Of a stretch of 64,000 nt of DNA, positions 10,140-20,639 are shown one piece after another. The notes below the pieces were generated by a model. That model was not told the DNA's origin, searched no databases, and was given only the letters and a program-made list of their open reading frames with translations. The DNA is taken from positions 8,655,635 to 8,719,634 of the forward strand of contig OY744551.1 of assembly GCA_963556195.1 (NCBI GenBank), written 5' to 3'. The stretch's first letter is position 1; each line of letters starts with the position of its first letter. Source of the stretch: Sepiola atlantica (taxonomy: Eukaryota > Mollusca > Cephalopoda > Sepiida > Sepiolidae). The position numbers were made by a program, and so were the translations under genes.

Positions 10140-11425
10140 AAGGGTAGAAAAGTGCATTCTCCGTTTCTCAGTATAATTCATGGGAGATAATTTGGATATG
10201 GTCCAATAATGATAACTCCCTGATAATTATTACATTAGTTTTGTTAGTTAGAAAGAAGGATAGACAGATCGATTATAGATTTTTTTAAAGTTTTAAAAGT
10301 TTTTAACAAATAATTTTTAAAAAACTGATACTGTTGAATGTTTTGGAATGAATTGATAACATTTTTTGAATGTGTTTCATAAAATTGGAATTTATCGACA
10401 ACAGGCCAAAAAGAAAAGTTGACAAAAAAAAACTATGGGACACGTTAGTCATCGTTATAAGATTAGTAAATGATGAGGTTTTAATGATTTTTTTTCTTTT
10501 GTTTTATGAAAGAAAGAAAAGGAAGGAAGGGGAAAGACAAGATGTGGAAAGGGGAAGGGGCAAGGTATGCGTCTAAAAGCACGTTAAGTTTTGACAAATT
10601 TGTCCGCTCTGGAGATGTGTCAACTAACGCTCATCGGGAATTGAAATTAAATACTGGAATAGAAGATTTTATTATAACAAGGTATCAAAACAGTGAATTG
10701 ATGAAGACCACTAGACCAACGAATCAGACGAGCTGGAGCAAAGGAAGCAGCGAATAAATCAGACAATTCTGAAAAAACATATGACATAATAGTACTTATA
10801 GAAGAGACAGTGACTAGCAACATCACGTCTGTAAGAGAGAGAAGAGAAGAAGAAAGGGTGGGGGCTAATCAAATTACAGATACGCTTCTGAACCTTATCA
10901 AGAAGGCTCAAATGGGACAGAGATTCACCAGCCCCAAAATGACAACAATACTCAAAATGATATTGTTGGATGTTTCGGAATAAATTGATTACACTTTTTG
11001 ACTGTGAAGAAAGGGAAGAAGAGTGCATTCTCTCGTTTCTCGGTATAATTCAGGGGAGATAATTTCGATCTGGTAATTATTACATTACAGTTTTGTTAGT
11101 TAGAAAGAATGATAGACAGATCGATTATAGATTTTTTTAAGTTTTAAAAGTTTTTAACAAATAATTTTTTTAAATAATGATATTGTTGAATGTTTTGGAA
11201 TGAACTGATGACATTTTTTGAATGTGTTTCATAAAATTGGAATTTTCGACAACAGGCAAAAATAAAAGTTGACAAAAAAAAACTATGGGACTCGTCAGTC
11301 ATCGTTATAAGATTAGTAAATGATGAGGTTTTAATGAATTTTTTTTCTTTTGTTTTCTGAAAGAAAAAAAAGGAAGGAAGTGGGAGATGTGGGAAGAGGA
11401 AGGGCAAGGTGTGCGTCTCCCGTTC
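10140..11425. repeat. Direct duplication of about 430 bp, 852 bp apart
   Basis: 10140-10580 and 10990-11425 align along their length (GTGCATTCTC.CGTTTCT, TGTTAGTTAGAAAGAA, ATAGACAGATCGATTATAGA, CATCGTTATAAGATTAGTAA, AAAGGAAGGAAG). Several percent divergence and small indels show an old event. The spacer holds a minus-strand LINE fragment. Confidence 0.85.
10678..10960 (-). mobile_element. LINE RT 3' fragment, second subfamily
   Basis: The minus strand encodes FGAGESLSHLSLLDKVQKRI, CNLI and HRRDVA-like residues, the domain after the RT core. It is the same subfamily as the + copy at 34085-34440, including TTGGTCTAGTGGTCTTCATC. Frameshifted and truncated. Confidence 0.7.
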
Positions 11426-11888
11426 TGGAAACAAAAACGAAGATGCAGCGTCTGAATAATTCTCAGACTCCCCTCCCATTGTTCCTGGCAGAGATCGGAT
11501 TCTTTTTCTCTTCGCATTCAATTACATTTAATTTACAATCAGACCCGGCTGATCAGCGTTAGTTGACACATCTTCAGAGGTGACAAATTTGTTTTTCGCC
11601 AATAGCCTGAACCGGAAGTTATGTTTTTCAAACACACTGACGAGTGGCTATATTTTATTTCTGAGGATGAGGTATTCCCTCGAAAATTAAAAAATGAAGA
11701 CACACCACCCTACCATCACGGTTCGAACTTAACACAGTGGTAAATATATAATAAAATTGTTTGAAAATTATTGATTCCTCAATATTGTTAGGCTTGTTTA
11801 CCATTTCATGTACCGGCGGTGTCACCTAACCATCGCCTTCTAACAATACTTATTACATATTACACACAATGCTTCAAGCAAACTACAA
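11426..11888. other. Intronic stretch, nothing recognised
   Basis: No family shared with the rest of the window is visible; an (AT)n run follows at 11907-11941. Confidence 0.4.
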
Positions 11889-11898
11889 TATTATTCTT

Positions 11899-11944
<46 letters not shown>

Positions 11945-12128
11945 AGGTGTACTAAAAGCGAACCTATTGTGAAGAGTATACAGCTCAATATCCAGGATAG
12001 AGCAGGTAGATATGGCTTAAGGAAAATTTAACTTGAATAAATTGCCTTTTTGCGGAATATACCTTGCTCTGAGCAATTGAATTGAATTTTGATTTGGCTT
12101 TTGCTTCTCTAATTCCTTTCCATTCTTC

Positions 12129-12165
<37 letters not shown>

Positions 12166-12324
12166 CAACATACAGACTGTTTCGCTGTATCACCGCTCTT
12201 CAGTACAAGCAAGTGCCTAAGTCAAGATCGAAACTCGACTGTTAATTTCAATGTAAACATTGTCAAGTGCTCGAATTGTTTTTAGCCAATGAGCAAGGCC
12301 TTAAAAGTTGGTTATTTTCTTACA

Positions 12325-12400
12325 AGAGCTACACCAAAGAAGAGGAGACAAAACGTTGATGAATACATAAATAATATTTTTGGTTTTCCTTTTTTCATTT
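12325..12400 (+). repeat. Decayed hammerhead family A copy
   Basis: GAGACAAAACGTTGATGAAT, ACATAAATAATATTTTTGG, TTTTCC match the 3' half of family A (compare 13540-13595), but GAAAC has become AAAAC and the CUGANGA half is lost. Confidence 0.55.
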
Positions 12401-12451
12401 TATATATATATATATGGTCCGGATGTTGTTGTAACACTTTATTTAATATTA

Positions 12452-12454
<3 letters not shown>

Positions 12455-12516
<62 letters not shown>
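12455..12516. repeat. (AT)n microsatellite
   Basis: About 60 bp of TA repeat; shorter ones occur at 12131-12160 and 12403-12415. Confidence 0.9.
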
Positions 12517-12518
<2 letters not shown>

Positions 12519-12526
12519 TATTTTTC

Positions 12527-12705
12527 TTTACACAGACATGTACAAAATCTGCGACACTGGCATATCGATGTTATCGATCAACAGCTATTATAAACTGAGA
12601 TCTCATCAGGCAGAGTTAGAATCCGAGCTTAACCTTAGATCATATATGTCTGTGTAAATAAAAATAATCATATATAAAAGCTCTATTTGATATTGAGCAC
12701 TTTTT
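12527..12705 (+). repeat. Repeat shared with 33855-34018
   Basis: TACACAGACATGTACAAAAT, ATCTGCGACACTGGCAT, ATCGATGTTATCGAT, AAACTGAGATCTCATCAGGC in one direction and TGTCTGTGTAAATAAAAATA, AAAGCTCTATTTGATATTGA at the end. The 33855 copy has the first part inverted, so part of the family is foldback-like. Confidence 0.7.
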
Positions 12706-12725
12706 ATAAACCCGGTTGAAATTCT

Positions 12726-13160
12726 TTGGATTACTACCCTTTGGATGTTTTATCTGGATTATATATATATATTATTATTACAAATAATTCTTCTCCCTCG
12801 ATTAGAGTCTTGGATAGGACGGGCCTAGTATACAAGTTTAAATGTCCTTTGGGAGACTGTGTCTCCGACAACCAACAAGAACACGTATATATTGGCTCGA
12901 CCACCACGACTCTGTCCAGGAGGTTGACCATGCATCTATCCGATAATAGTGCTATAGCTAGACACCTTACTAATGAACATTCCTGTCCCCGCTCTCAAAT
13001 CCGAAAACTTCTCGTAGACAATACTAAAATCCTAGAACATAATACTAATACTCAAAAACTCCACATACTAGAAGCTCTACTCATTAAAACTAAAAAACCT
13101 GCTATTAACAAGATTAATTTTAACACTAGCACTAATATACTTAAATGCTTATAATACCTA
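12726..13160 (+). mobile_element. Penelope-like element, GIY-YIG endonuclease end (5'-truncated)
   Basis: An open frame of 142 codons whose residues from about 33 on read VYKFKCPLGDC, then HVYIGSTTTTLSRRLTMHLS, then IARHLTNEHSC. This is the C-terminal GIY-YIG endonuclease domain that Penelope-like retroelements carry after their reverse transcriptase, with the CP..C zinc-like pair, the YIGST core and the TLSRRL arginine helix. No reverse-transcriptase core is visible upstream; an AT microsatellite interrupts around 12762-12772. The frame ends at 13152-13154. The domain itself is uninterrupted, so the copy may be fairly young. A decayed family A hammerhead lies 370 bp downstream. Confidence 0.85.
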
Positions 13161-13430
13161 ATAAACATAGTTAAATTTTCCCGCCATAATTAATTATAAA
13201 TCTCACTCCAGGTCTTTACCTGTTTGTCATTATTCCACTGACGATGGACCCAGACGGGTCAGAAAGTACTCTGGACTAACATGTACACTATGGCAGTTTC
13301 ATCAGCCAATTTCCTTCCGAGATTAAGATTTTAATCCGAAAAATTGAAGGGATCAACACTAAAATAGCCAGACAAAAATTGTCGGTTATTTTTAATAATA
13401 CGTGTCTTAAAGAAAAAATGCTGCCTCGAT

Positions 13431-13439
<9 letters not shown>

Positions 13440-13466
<27 letters not shown>
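13440..13466. repeat. (AT)n microsatellite
   Basis: TA run; a TG-rich run is at 13637-13672. Confidence 0.85.
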
Positions 13467-13472
<6 letters not shown>

Positions 13473-13520
13473 AGTTTTTTTTAAATATTTGTACTTATGT
13501 GTTATTTTCTTCAAATCAAA

Positions 13521-13566
13521 CATCCCGAGGAAGTCTTGGAATAAAGACGAAACGTTGATGAATACA
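13521..13566 (+). ncRNA. Hammerhead-like motif A2 (decayed core)
   Basis: CATC, CCGAGGA (U4 changed to C), A, GUCUU/AAAGAC stem II, GAAAC, GUU, GATG. Same unit as A3/A4 but with a broken conserved U, so presumably inactive. It lies downstream of the Penelope-like fragment. Confidence 0.5.
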
Positions 13567-14084
13567 TAAAAAATATTTTTGGTTTTCTTGTTTTCATTTT
13601 CCATTAGGTTGGAATATTATTTTTTATCATATATACATATGTGTTTGTGTATGTGTGTGTGTGTGTGTGTGTATAGTCTATGTATATACACATGTTTTTT
13701 TCTTTCTCGTTAGGTATTGTAAACGCGACAGCTATTCATTGTGTATTAAAAAAAACTGAAGAGAGTAGGGGTGTTTTATACTTACCGCATTTTACTTATC
13801 TTGAACTTGTTTACTTGTCCACAAAGCAGAACCTGCCAACACAAGAAACAACCCCCCCCCCCCTAAAAAAAAAACTGAAAGTAAAAATAAAAAAAGAAAT
13901 AAAGAGAACCCTTTTTTTTTTCCTGAATGGATACGGTAGAGTCGTTCCGGTTAGCTTGTCACGTGATAGTTTCGATCGGTTGCCATCCACATTGTTGCGG
14001 GATCCCCTTGTGATTCGTGTTTGGTTTTGGTGTTTCTTTTTATTATTCTATGTTTTTTTTTCCTATTTATTTTGTAATTCTATC

Positions 14085-14335
14085 ATCTAACATATAAAAT
14101 CATCTTGTCGGATTTTCAAAGTCAGACCCAGATAGCATTTGAGCTGATAAATCAAACTTTGCTAATGGCTAGCCAATTTTTCATTTGTTATTGTCGTACC
14201 GTGTTATCTAACATATAAAATTATCTTGTCGGATTTTCAAAGTCAGACCCAGATAGCATTTAAGCTGATTAATCAAACTTTGCTAATGGCTAGCCAATTT
14301 TTCATTTGTTATTGTCGTACCGTATTATTGGCTAT
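14085..14335. repeat. Tandem duplication, 122-bp unit x2
   Basis: ATCTAACATATAAAAT, TCTTGTCGGATTTTCAAAGT, CAGACCCAGATAGCATTT and GCTAATGGCTAGCCAATTT occur twice, 122 bp apart, with three or four differences. Confidence 0.9.
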
Positions 14336-14378
14336 AAAGTAACGTACTTAATTAGATGGATGGATTGTCAGTTTAATT

Positions 14379-14570
14379 CAGTGGCGTACAGAGGGGGCGG
14401 TGACGGAGCGGTGGCCCCGGGCATTAAAGTGTGGGGAGGGAAGCATCCAATCATATTCAAACTATCTCCCTTTCTCATATTTCTCAGTACTAGGACTTAT
14501 ACTCGAGTCTTTGGGTCACGCAATCAAGGAGTTGACACCAGAGCATCACCAGATCTCTGCACGCCACTAG
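14379..14570. mobile_element. 192-bp MITE with GTGGCGTRCAGAG termini
   Basis: The left end CAGTGGCGTACAGAG and the right end, read inward as CTAGTGGCGTGCAGAG, form terminal inverted repeats of about 14 bp. No coding capacity. CAGTGG-type ends suggest a hAT-like origin, but no clear 8-bp target duplication was found. Confidence 0.65.
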
Positions 14571-14694
14571 TTAAATGATGAAGAATATCACGGGATGATT
14601 TAAAATGTTGAATAGGATGAACGAAATTTGATGACTTTTGGTTCTACTTTCAAGTTTTAAATATATGCCGTATGAGGGGGACGAACGTATAAAA

Positions 14695-15095
14695 CCTGAA
14701 AAGTTTAAAATAGCATTTATAATATGAGATCAAGTAATAAAAAAAAACTTTCTGAATTTTTTAGATGACGATTGATAATTTATATAATGTGAGTGATTCG
14801 AACTACTGTTCTCATATTGAATGTTATCCTCACAACGTTTCGGCCGAGTTCGACAGAAATATTCCCAAGTTCGGAAAGATACACCTGAAGAAGGCCGGAG
14901 GTTACAGCGGCCGAAACGTTGTGAGAATAACACTTCAGATGAGAACAGTCGTTCGAATAACCCAAATTATATGCAAAAAACTGTTAGCACGGTGGTGTTT
15001 TTTTTTTTAATAAAAACTACTGCTTAAAAAATTACATTTGTAATATGAGGTCAAGTAATAAAAAAAACTGAATGGAATTAACAACATTTGATGAC
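14695..15095. repeat. Foldback of family B with flanking duplicated segments
   Basis: 14765-14845 and 14895-14965 are inverted (CGAACTACTGTTCTCAT / ATGAGAACAGTCGTTCG; CTCACAACGTTTCGGCC / GGCCGAAACGTTGTGAG). Outside them ACATTTGTAATATGAGGTCAAGTAATA-type sequences occur at about 14710 and 15040 in the same direction. Confidence 0.75.
14880..14925 (+). ncRNA. Hammerhead-like motif B2
   Basis: CUGAAGA (14885-14891), extra A, perfect 5-bp stem II GGCCG/CGGCC, GAAA (14913-14916), C-G-U-U, then GUG pairing with CAC (14882-14884). It faces an inverted partial copy at 14831-14846 that retains only the GAAACGUUGUGAGG half. Confidence 0.55.
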
Positions 15096-15530
15096 TTATG
15101 AGGATGATTTAAAATTGGTTGATTTCCTGAATTTTTATGGATTATTTAGTGAATGGAGAAGTCAAAATGCCTTCTTATTGTTATTACGACGGCCATTGTT
15201 TTGACACGCAATGCAGTGACGTCATTTTCTAGCCAACCGGCCTGTAGTAACTCTCGGTGGCCATGGCACAGTGTCCTTTCGGAATTTTTGTTTACACATA
15301 AATTCGGCGAGGTACAATTCCATCATTTGCGTGTGGGTGCCACATTCAACCTTGTTTCTTTTCTTGTCTATTCGTTTGCCATTATCTCTGGTTAAATATC
15401 AAATATCTTGCAAGTTCAGAGTGTTAAAATTCATTTTCAGATAAATCGTGTTTTTTTTTTCAGATAGAAACTTGAAACTAGAGTTCTCTCCCCCTTATTT
15501 GACTCTCCACAACTAAAAGATAAAAAAAAA
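15096..15530. other. Intronic stretch, nothing recognised
   Basis: Contains an 80-codon frame (15153-15395) beginning MEKSKCLLIVITTAIVL, which looks like a signal peptide but has no splice context or recognisable family; most likely chance. Confidence 0.35.
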
Positions 15531-16055
15531 AACAAGCACCGATTTTTCTCCTAAATCTCTTCTCGGGTATCTTTTACAATAATCCGCAGAGTGAAAACGC
15601 TCAAAAAACAAATATACAACAAATAAAAGTAACTGTAGCCGATAAAAGTTATTTTCCAACTTATCTGTGACATTTGTTTGTATTTTTAAGCCGTTCCAAT
15701 TGCTATTAATTAGAAATCAATATTTTTGTCAAACGAACATTGGACAAAAAAAAATGGCGATGGGGGGGGGGGAATGGTAAGAAGGTAAGATCGAGACGCC
15801 ATTTTTTTTTTTTTAGTAAAAACCCGTGCAAAAAAGAACTTTTTTTTTCATCTAAAAAAACCCATTTATACCACGTAAAAATACAAACAAATTTCATAGG
15901 TAAGTAGGAAAATATCTATTCTCAACGTAGGTCAGCTTCACTTGTTGTATATTTATTTTTTTTACCCCGTTCTTGTTCGTTTTTTTGGACCCCGTTAGCG
16001 ACTCTGCAGATTATTGTAAAAGATACCCCTCTTCTCTTTTTGTGTTGTTGTTGTA
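15530..16055. repeat. Large imperfect foldback
   Basis: GGGTATCTTTTACAATAATC then CGCAGAG (15566-15592) is mirrored by CTCTGCAGATTATTGTAAAA then GATACCCC (16000-16028). Inner arms ACATTTGTTTGTATTTTTA (about 15670) and AAAAATACAAACAAATTTCA (about 15878) also pair. The centre lies near 15790. Confidence 0.75.
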
Positions 16056-16470
16056 ACTATTAGTGTAGTTCATCCAGCAGGCACATGTTCTGGCCATAAT
16101 AGAGTCGTCGTGTTTGTTGGGCGTGGCCGTCCGCGGAATGTAATGACGGCTACAACATACTCTATACATGCTCAACGGAGCTTAAATATGGCAAGTACAG
16201 TGACTAATGAAGTTGCGGGAATCCGGCCAAGTGTTCCAGGAACCAATTTCATGTCAACCGTACATGACGGTGACAGGTTGGGCGCCGCGGGGCAAACCAT
16301 CAAACAACAGTATTAATATAAAATGATGCGAATGTCCTGTGACAAGGTTTCGACTTGCCAATATTTCCGTAATAGGGATATTTTTTAATACGCTCCAAGT
16401 AGTGGCTACTACTTCTTCTCATTAACCCATCATGTCAACCCAATATTTCTATGTACTTGCATGACATTTT
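16056..16470. other. Intronic stretch, nothing recognised
   Basis: 16070-16320 is more GC-rich than its neighbours and has a 68-codon frame, but I recognise no domain; possibly part of an old element. Confidence 0.35.
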
Positions 16471-16480
16471 TCTTAAAATA

Positions 16481-16524
16481 ATCATCCTGAGGAAGTCTTA
16501 CAAATAAAGACGAAACGTTGATGA
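16481..16524 (+). ncRNA. Hammerhead-like motif A3
   Basis: AUCAUC, CUGAGGA (16487-16493), extra A, stem II GUCUU/AAGAC with loop ACAAAUA, GAAA (16512-16515), CGUU, GAUGA. Stem I UCAUC/GAUGA is 5 bp and perfect. Stem III is the palindrome ACGU without a loop, so cleavage would be expected only in a dimeric or tandem form, and the site would be GUU. Confidence 0.6.
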
Positions 16525-16599
16525 ATACATTAAAAAGAAACATCTTTTGGTTTTTCCTTTTTCATTTCCCATTACGTCGGATTACTCTCATTCTTCCTT

Positions 16600-16649
<50 letters not shown>

Positions 16650-16665
16650 CATTTTTCTTAAAATA

Positions 16666-16709
16666 ATCATCCTGAGGAAGTCTTACAAATAAAGACGAAA
16701 CGTTGATGA
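16666..16709 (+). ncRNA. Hammerhead-like motif A4
   Basis: Identical core, stem I and stem II to A3, 185 bp downstream, giving a head-to-tail pair that could release a monomer of about 185 nt if both sites cut. Confidence 0.6.
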
Positions 16710-16807
16710 ATACATTAAAAAAAAACATCTTTTGGTTTTTCCTTTTTCATTTCCCATTACGTCGGATTACTCTCATCCTTCCTTTCTCATATATATATAT
16801 ATATATG

Positions 16808-17060
16808 CTAATACTTCACCACTTACTAAGGCCAAAAGCCACTCGAGGATAATGGTTAGTGAGATTTTCAATTGGATGATGAACACTACTATGGAAGGAT
16901 TGAACTACGATGAATTCATAGGATGGCTCCACATATACTTTTTGACATTGGACTTGAAAACGACCATGTTGTAGTCAATAGGGAAACATTCCCTCGGTAA
17001 CACAGAAAGGGAGGAGTTCTTGGAAAGAGTCTCCGCTTGTGGAAGTTCGGTTTAATTTAA
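16808..17060 (-). mobile_element. LINE 3' end, same subfamily as 2570-2880
   Basis: The reverse complement contains CTACAACATGGTCGTTTTCA, AGTCCAATGTC, AATTGAAAATCTCACTAACC, ATTATCCTCGAGTGGCTTTT and GGCCTTAGTAAGTGG, matching the 2570-2880 copy in order with divergence. Confidence 0.7.
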
Positions 17061-17274
17061 GGAAAAAAAAAGTTTTCGCTGAGAACGTCTTCTGAGGAAG
17101 GGTGGCAGACTTAGAAGCAAATTTAATGCAAATCTGAAATATTTAAATTTTCAAATGGAAACTTGTGCCTATATTATCGCATACTCTAAAAAAAACCTTT
17201 TCAAATACTCCAGAGGAACTGAAATTTATATAATATTTATAAAGTCATGTATAATACATTTTAGTTATCTACCT

Positions 17275-17590
17275 CCCACAGCGGTAAGATGTGACACAAA
17301 GTCGGGAAAGTGGGATTTGAAAAGCCAGCGCTCGAGAAGATGAGCAATCTGGCCATTTAAAAATTGCCTGGGTAGCCCCGTCGGCATTCCCCGGTAGGGG
17401 CGCCTCAGGCAGTAAGCAATAAACTTACTCCTCTCCAAAGAGGGGAGGCAAAGCCTGGGAGGGTTGATGTACTAGAACTGCACAGGACAAACCCATAGAC
17501 TGGTGTAAATCAAGCCCCGAAAGCCAAGACAACACTTGTGTATGGGGTGCAGTATCCATCGGAACAGATACTACACTTTGATCGCGATGT
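17275..17590 (-). mobile_element. U2-headed SINE, diverged copy
   Basis: The minus strand reads AGTGTAGTATCTGTTCCGAT, GGATACTGCACCCC, GGCTTGATTTACACCAGTC, ACTGCCTGAGGCGCCCC, TACCGGGGAATGCCGACGGG, then GCGCTGGCTTTTC and CACATCTTACCGC. The first bases of the U2 head are mutated (CGCGATCA in place of GCTAAGATCA). The tail past 17275 is truncated. Confidence 0.8.
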
Positions 17591-17639
17591 GTAATACGTG
17601 TTAACATTTTACAAAAATCGGAGGTATTTGAATTTTCAT

Positions 17640-18170
17640 AAAAGAACTTTGCATAAATCTAAATTAACTATAGCCCACAATACCCACCCTTGTGTTTCAA
17701 AATTCATAATGACAGCTCAATTAGTTTACGAATTATTCTTGTGCATAAAACTTTATAAACATACACACATACCTAAATTTAAACTTAAAAACAAAAAAAA
17801 TAATAATGTGCCGATGTAACTCACCTTCTTGCCTAGAATATATATTCCAAAATTCATTATGATTCTTTAATTAGTTTAGGAGATTAGCCTGTACATAGAA
17901 ATATATTCAAAAATTCATTATGATTCTTTAATTAGTTTAGGAGATTATCCTGTACATAGAAATATAAAAGAAAATATGCACATACCAAACTTTATATACA
18001 TGCATCCGCTAAACGGTAACATTAATTAATATATAATGTGCTCATGTTACTCACCATGTTGCCTAGAACATATATTCCAAAATTCATAATAATCCGTTCA
18101 TTAATTAAGGAGATTATCCTGTACGAACAAATATATAAAGATATATGCATACTTAACTTTGTATAGAGAT
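17640..18170. repeat. Copies of AAAATTCATAATGATYNTT repeat
   Basis: At least four partial copies of a unit with ATATATTCCAAAATTCAT, TTAGTTTAGGAGATTA and CCTGTACATAGAAATATA (17695, 17845, 17910, 18070). The family recurs at 34730-34840 (+) and inverted at 29637-29740 and 53990-54230. Confidence 0.8.
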
Positions 18171-19450
18171 ATATACATAAAATTTCTAAGTATATATAGA
18201 TAAATAGACATAACATACCTACCACTATGTAGCGATATACACATATCATACCTAACTCTATATAGAGATATACACATATCATACCTTACTCTGCATATAG
18301 AGACATACACATAACATACCTTACTATGTACATAGAGACATACGCATAACATACCTTACTTCATATAGAGACCTACACATAACATACCTATCTCCATATA
18401 GAGACATACACATAACATACCTAGCTCCATATAGAGACATACACATAACATACCTAGCTCCATATAGAGACATGCACATAACATACCTACCTCCATATAG
18501 AGACATACACATAACATACCTACCTCCATGTAGAGGCATACACATAACATACCTACGTCCATATAGAGACATACACATAACATGCCTACCTCCATATAGA
18601 GACATACACATAACATACCTACCTCCATATAGAGACAAACACATAACATACCTACCTCCATATAGAGAAATACACATAACATACCTACCTCCATATAAAG
18701 ACATACACATAACATACCTACCTCCATATAGAGACATACACATAACATACCTAACTCCATATAGAGACATAAACATAACATAGTTAACTCCATATAGAGA
18801 CATAAACATAACATAGTTAACTCCATATAGAGACATAAACATAACATAGCTAACTCCATATAGAGACATAAACATAACATAGCTAACTCCATATAGAGAC
18901 ATAAACACAACATGGCTAACTCCATATAGAGACATAAACACAACATGGCTAACTCCATATAGAGACATAAACACAACATAGCTAACTCCATATAGAGACA
19001 TACGCATAACATAGCTAACTCCATATAGAGACATACGCATAACATAGCTAACTCCATATAGAGACATACGCATAACATAGCTAACTCCATATAGAGACAT
19101 ACGCATAACATAGCTAACTCCATATAGAGACATACACATAACATAGCTAACTCCATATAGAGACATACACATAACCTACCTACCTCCATATAGACATACA
19201 CATAACATACCTACCTCCATATAGACATACACATAACATACTTACCTCCATATAGACATACACATAACATAGCTAACCCTATATAGAGACGTACACATAA
19301 CATAGGTAACTCCATGTAGAGACATACACATAACATACCTACCTCCATATAGAGACATACACATAACATACCTACCTCCATATAGAGACATACACATAAC
19401 ATACCTACCTCCATATCGAGACATACACATAACATACCTAACTCTATATT
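18170..19450. repeat. 33-bp minisatellite, about 36 units
   Basis: Unit ACCTCCATATAGAGACATAC plus ACATAACATACCT; 33 bp is 11 codons, so several frames stay open over 280 codons on both strands without being genes. Variant blocks run in series (AGTTAACTCC..., AGCTAACTCC..., GCATAAC versus ACATAAC), showing local expansion of adjacent units. Confidence 0.95.
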
Positions 19451-19745
19451 AATAAAGATGTGTTATGATGAACGAATACATTTTTTATTCACTTTTATGA
19501 TCCAATCTTTAAATGTGTAATTTTTCCTCGTTTTTTTTTTTTGCGTTTCACATGAAAAGAAGTGATCGTTATTCCCAGTCTCATGCTGTGACTTCGCAAT
19601 TTTTCTCATGTCACTGTTCGTCTCGTTTGTGTATGGAGGCGCGGCGGTGCTATAATTCTTCGGCTTTACAACATAATTAACTGAATCTCTCTCTCCCTCT
19701 CTCTTTCTCCCTCTCTCTATCTCCATCTCTCTTTCTCCCTCTCTA

Positions 19746-19792
<47 letters not shown>

Positions 19793-19925
19793 CTTCGTTT
19801 CATTTTTTTGCGCTTGAAATCTTTTTTTTTCCTGCAACAGTAATTCTCCTCATTAGGTTGTCTACGAAATCGCGAGGCTTTGGTATTAGGATAACATTTA
19901 TTTTCTTCCCTCTTTCAATTCAGGA
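19451..19925. other. Intronic stretch with CT microsatellite
   Basis: A CT/CTTT-rich tract occupies 19684-19792; the remainder is unassigned. Confidence 0.6.
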
Positions 19926-20175
19926 ACGAAAATACTGGCTTCCTGACCAAAAAATGCACCAAACATTGATGTCATTGTATTCCTACTTTCCCTTTGCAAA
20001 ACTTAATCATGCAAAGCCACCCCCTACAAAACAACTAAACGAAACACCATGAATATATATTTTTAAGATATAAATAACTTTTACCAAAATGACCAGATTT
20101 GACATTAAATAACCCGAAAAGGGTTGATATGTCGTAAAACAAAACAACCAAATCAATTAAAGAAATATATATTTA
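19925..20175 (+). repeat. Repeat family shared with the window's right end
   Basis: TGGCTTCCTGACCAAAAAAT, GCACCAAACATTGATGT, TTTGCAAAACTTAATCATG, CCAAAATGACCAGATTTGAC and ATTAAATAACC occur in the same order at 63155-63955; part also occurs at 27110-27180. This copy lacks the 17-bp array present there. Confidence 0.75.
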
Positions 20176-20177
20176 CA

Positions 20178-20470
20178 GTATATATATACATTATTTATAT
20201 ATATATACATATATATACATTATATATATATATATATATATATACATTATATATATATATATACATTATATATATATATATACATTATATATATATATAC
20301 ATTATATATATATATATACATTATATATATATATATATATACATTATATATATATATATATATACATTATATATATATATACATTATATATATATATACA
20401 CATTATATATATATATATATATATATACACATTATATATATATATATACACATTATATATATATAATGTA
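20178..20470. repeat. Compound (AT)n / ATATACATT microsatellite
   Basis: About 290 bp of TATATA interspersed with CATTATA at intervals of 20-30 bp. Confidence 0.95.
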
Positions 20471-20560
20471 AATGTAAGCGGTATTCGCTCGACGTTGCTC
20501 GTGTGAAGATATGAATTAATTTCACATATAGTCATGTTTTCCATTTTTGCCTTGAAACAA

Positions 20561-20629
20561 GAGTTAAAAATAACATTTGTAATAAGAGGTCATGACTTGA
20601 CCTCTTATTACAAATGTTATTTTTAACTC
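20561..20629. repeat. Perfect 32-bp palindrome with 5-base spacer
   Basis: GAGTTAAAAATAACATTTGT then AATAAGAGGTCA is followed by TGACT and its exact reverse complement. The arm resembles the ACATTTGTAATATGAGGTCA repeat near 15040, so this is a head-to-head junction of that family. Confidence 0.95.
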
Positions 20630-20639
20630 TTCTTTAAAA

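Larger units (their letters stand above)
16470..16830 (+). repeat. Two tandem family A units, 185-bp period
   Basis: Each unit reads ATGACATTTTTCTTAAAATA, then the hammerhead motif, ATGAATACATTAAAAA, CATCTTTTGGTTTTTCC, CCCATTACGTCGGATTACTC, and an (AT)n run. The units differ at only a few positions outside the AT tract. Confidence 0.9.

Noticed and set aside
15153..15395. Small secreted protein (80 codons with signal-like N-terminus)
   Set aside because: No splice sites, no poly(A) signal nearby, no homolog that I recognise, and frames of this length are common by chance here.
18324..19201. Two overlapping open frames of over 280 codons (MELAMLCVCLY / MSLYGVSYVMC repeats)
   Set aside because: Products of the 33-bp minisatellite (11 codons); several frames on both strands are open at once.
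18170..19450. CRISPR-like array of regularly spaced repeats
   Set aside because: Units abut without unique spacers, and the DNA is eukaryotic (spliced plexin exons). The same applies to the 120-bp, 60-bp, 29-bp and 17-bp arrays.
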